From the NCBI GenBank assembly GCA_030077755.1, contig JAQJZZ010000012.1:1240001-1304000 (forward strand): DNA of 64,000 bases, given 5' to 3'. Below, in pieces: positions 62,771 through 64,000 of the stretch (position 1 is its first letter; each line of letters opens with the position of its first letter). The notes beneath the pieces were generated by a model that searched no databases, was not told the origin of the DNA, and saw only the letters and a list, made by a program, of their open reading frames with translations. The translations under genes were made by a program, and so were the position numbers. The DNA is from Filosporella fistucella. Its lineage: Eukaryota; Ascomycota; Leotiomycetes; Helotiales.

Positions 62771-63290
62771 TCATCCTTTCCTCTCTTGTAACACTTCGCT
62801 CCTTGGCCCATTCCCACTATCCATGACCCAAGTCCTTGCTGCTTTCAGAAGGGTAGAAGGATGAAGCTGAGGTGGAATACCACTCGAGATCTCTGAGATG
62901 CTAGGGGCACCAAAAATTACACCGTCGGTATAACTTGATTGAATTCCAGCTAAAATAAGTCCGTTAACGACTTCTGGCTTCTCGACAGCAATACATTGTG
63001 CTATCATATCACACAAATGGAAGCCAAGGATGTTAGCCTTAGGCAGCGAGACGACAGAGGGAAATTCGACTATGGTAGCAGCCTTCCTCTGAAAGGCTGC
63101 TCTGAATAACTCAACTGCTATGTCCGCACCCTTTACTATCAAGGAAAATTACCCCACGTGTTTTGGCGATGCTATTAATGGGGAGCGGATTAATGGGATC
63201 CCTAGTACCACGCAAATGAGTGAGAAAGAGGAGAGGTACGCCTCCTCCGTTTCCAAGCCGTCGACATGCAACCTTGTAAATTTTTGGGAG
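62771..63290 (-). pseudogene. alpha/beta hydrolase remnant lacking the nucleophile elbow
   Basis: On the minus strand a first piece reads GNGGGVPLLFLTHLRGTRDP, then INSIAKTRGVIFLDSKG (to about 63130), the typical N-terminal strands of an alpha/beta hydrolase. Another frame continues IAVELFRAAFQRKAATIVEF, then PKANILGFHLCDMIAQCIAV, LVNGLILAG-type sequence, and stops at 62771. The elbow, normally ILGFSLGGMIAQ, has become ILGFHLCDMIAQ, so the catalytic Ser is gone. A one-base frame break separates the pieces and the C-terminal half with the Asp and His is missing. It may once have been part of the NRPS neighbourhood. Confidence 0.7.
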
Positions 63291-64000
63291 TCGTTTAATG
63301 TGTTAACATCTTGAACATTATACGCCTTATTATTTGCAATGAGAAGTATAATAGTTTCAAGAGCAGTGAAATTATTCAGAAGTATAAGACTTTCTAAATT
63401 GGGGTACCAAAATCAGATCTTATATCTCTCAGGTGCTTTGGTATTTGTTGCTGTTCACTAATCAAAGCAATAGCCCCGATTTGTGTCTGACAGGAACCTG
63501 AAGAAGCTTGCAGTGCAGGCGTCCTTGTCAGCTAGGAACTTTTATGCCTTACAAAAGAAAGCTTCATTTTAGTCATTCAATTAAGCTCTTCGAGTAACTA
63601 ACTTCTCTGAACAGGGACGGTGGAGAAGTAGCTCCATTGTCTTACCAAGAACCGTGTTCATGCCCATAAATTCTGAATATTCCGAAAACCGGCGAATAAA
63701 CCTAATTGGATGCACGGATAAGTGCTAAGCAGATTTTTCGGTAACTGTAAGAAGTCCGTCAATGCATTTACGACATAGCTTGCCATGAAATTGAACATCA
63801 CTCAGTCTAAGTGATAGATCGGTTTTCAAGATCGTAGGAGCAAATTGATATTAATAATTTGACCCGCCACAAAGATGGACTTTAAGTAACGGCCATCAAA
63901 ATTTTCTCTGGGAATTCGTAACAGGAGATCAGCATTGGAAATATGCGCTAAAGTAAATTTGCCTACGAGCATAATCATAGCTTTTTTATTGCAGTCAATT
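63291..64000. other. window end, no gene recognised
   Basis: About 700 bases of moderately AT-rich sequence with only short ORFs. Any continuation of the NRPS locus lies beyond the window. Confidence 0.4.

Overview
This window is nuclear DNA of a filamentous ascomycete (Pezizomycotina). The evidence is split genes with short introns (about 43-60 nt, GT...AG, with TACTAAT or CTNAC-like branch sites), fungal-type housekeeping proteins, and a fungal NRPS, LysM protein, cutinase and TRI12-type transporter. The protein wording suggests Leotiomycetes, but that is an impression only. Exon joins were read by eye and checked for reading phase.

Left half (about 0-30 kb) is conserved core genome. It holds a small VOC/glyoxalase-fold protein, an RNA-binding protein with two RanBP2 zinc fingers and a dead DEDDh-like exonuclease fold, the 5'-3' exoribonuclease Xrn1, a Hat2/RbAp46-48 WD40 histone chaperone, a CTK1/CDK12-type kinase with an SR-like N-terminal arm, MCM5, the GARP subunit Vps54 and a four-helix membrane protein. 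All are intact. XRN1/HAT2 and MCM5/VPS54 are divergent pairs with short shared promoters. A CGCGTCGACGCG palindrome containing an MCB (ACGCGT) lies just upstream of MCM5.

Middle (about 30-43 kb) is accessory and gene-sparse: a cutinase, an alpha/beta hydrolase, a TRI12/siderophore-type MFS transporter and a GH35-like glycosidase with a DUF5597-type C-terminus. All are intact and separated by long empty stretches.

Right third (about 43-64 kb) is the unusual part. One intact 2617-residue NRPS, C-A-T-C-A-T-R, runs on the minus strand, with a divergent DHA1-type MFS transporter 2 kb away. Around it lie at least five broken genes: a secreted Cys-containing protein with two in-frame stops, an ankyrin protein with several frame breaks, a four-LysM protein with a stop, frame breaks and a repeat-rich insertion, a small cysteine-rich secreted protein with a lost ATG and a frameshift, and an alpha/beta hydrolase that lost its nucleophile elbow. 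AT-rich blocks accompany them. The picture is a degenerating effector/secretome neighbourhood in which the NRPS and its probable exporter have stayed open. The NRPS itself starts with an inter-module linker and a condensation domain, as if an upstream A-T module were missing or supplied in trans.
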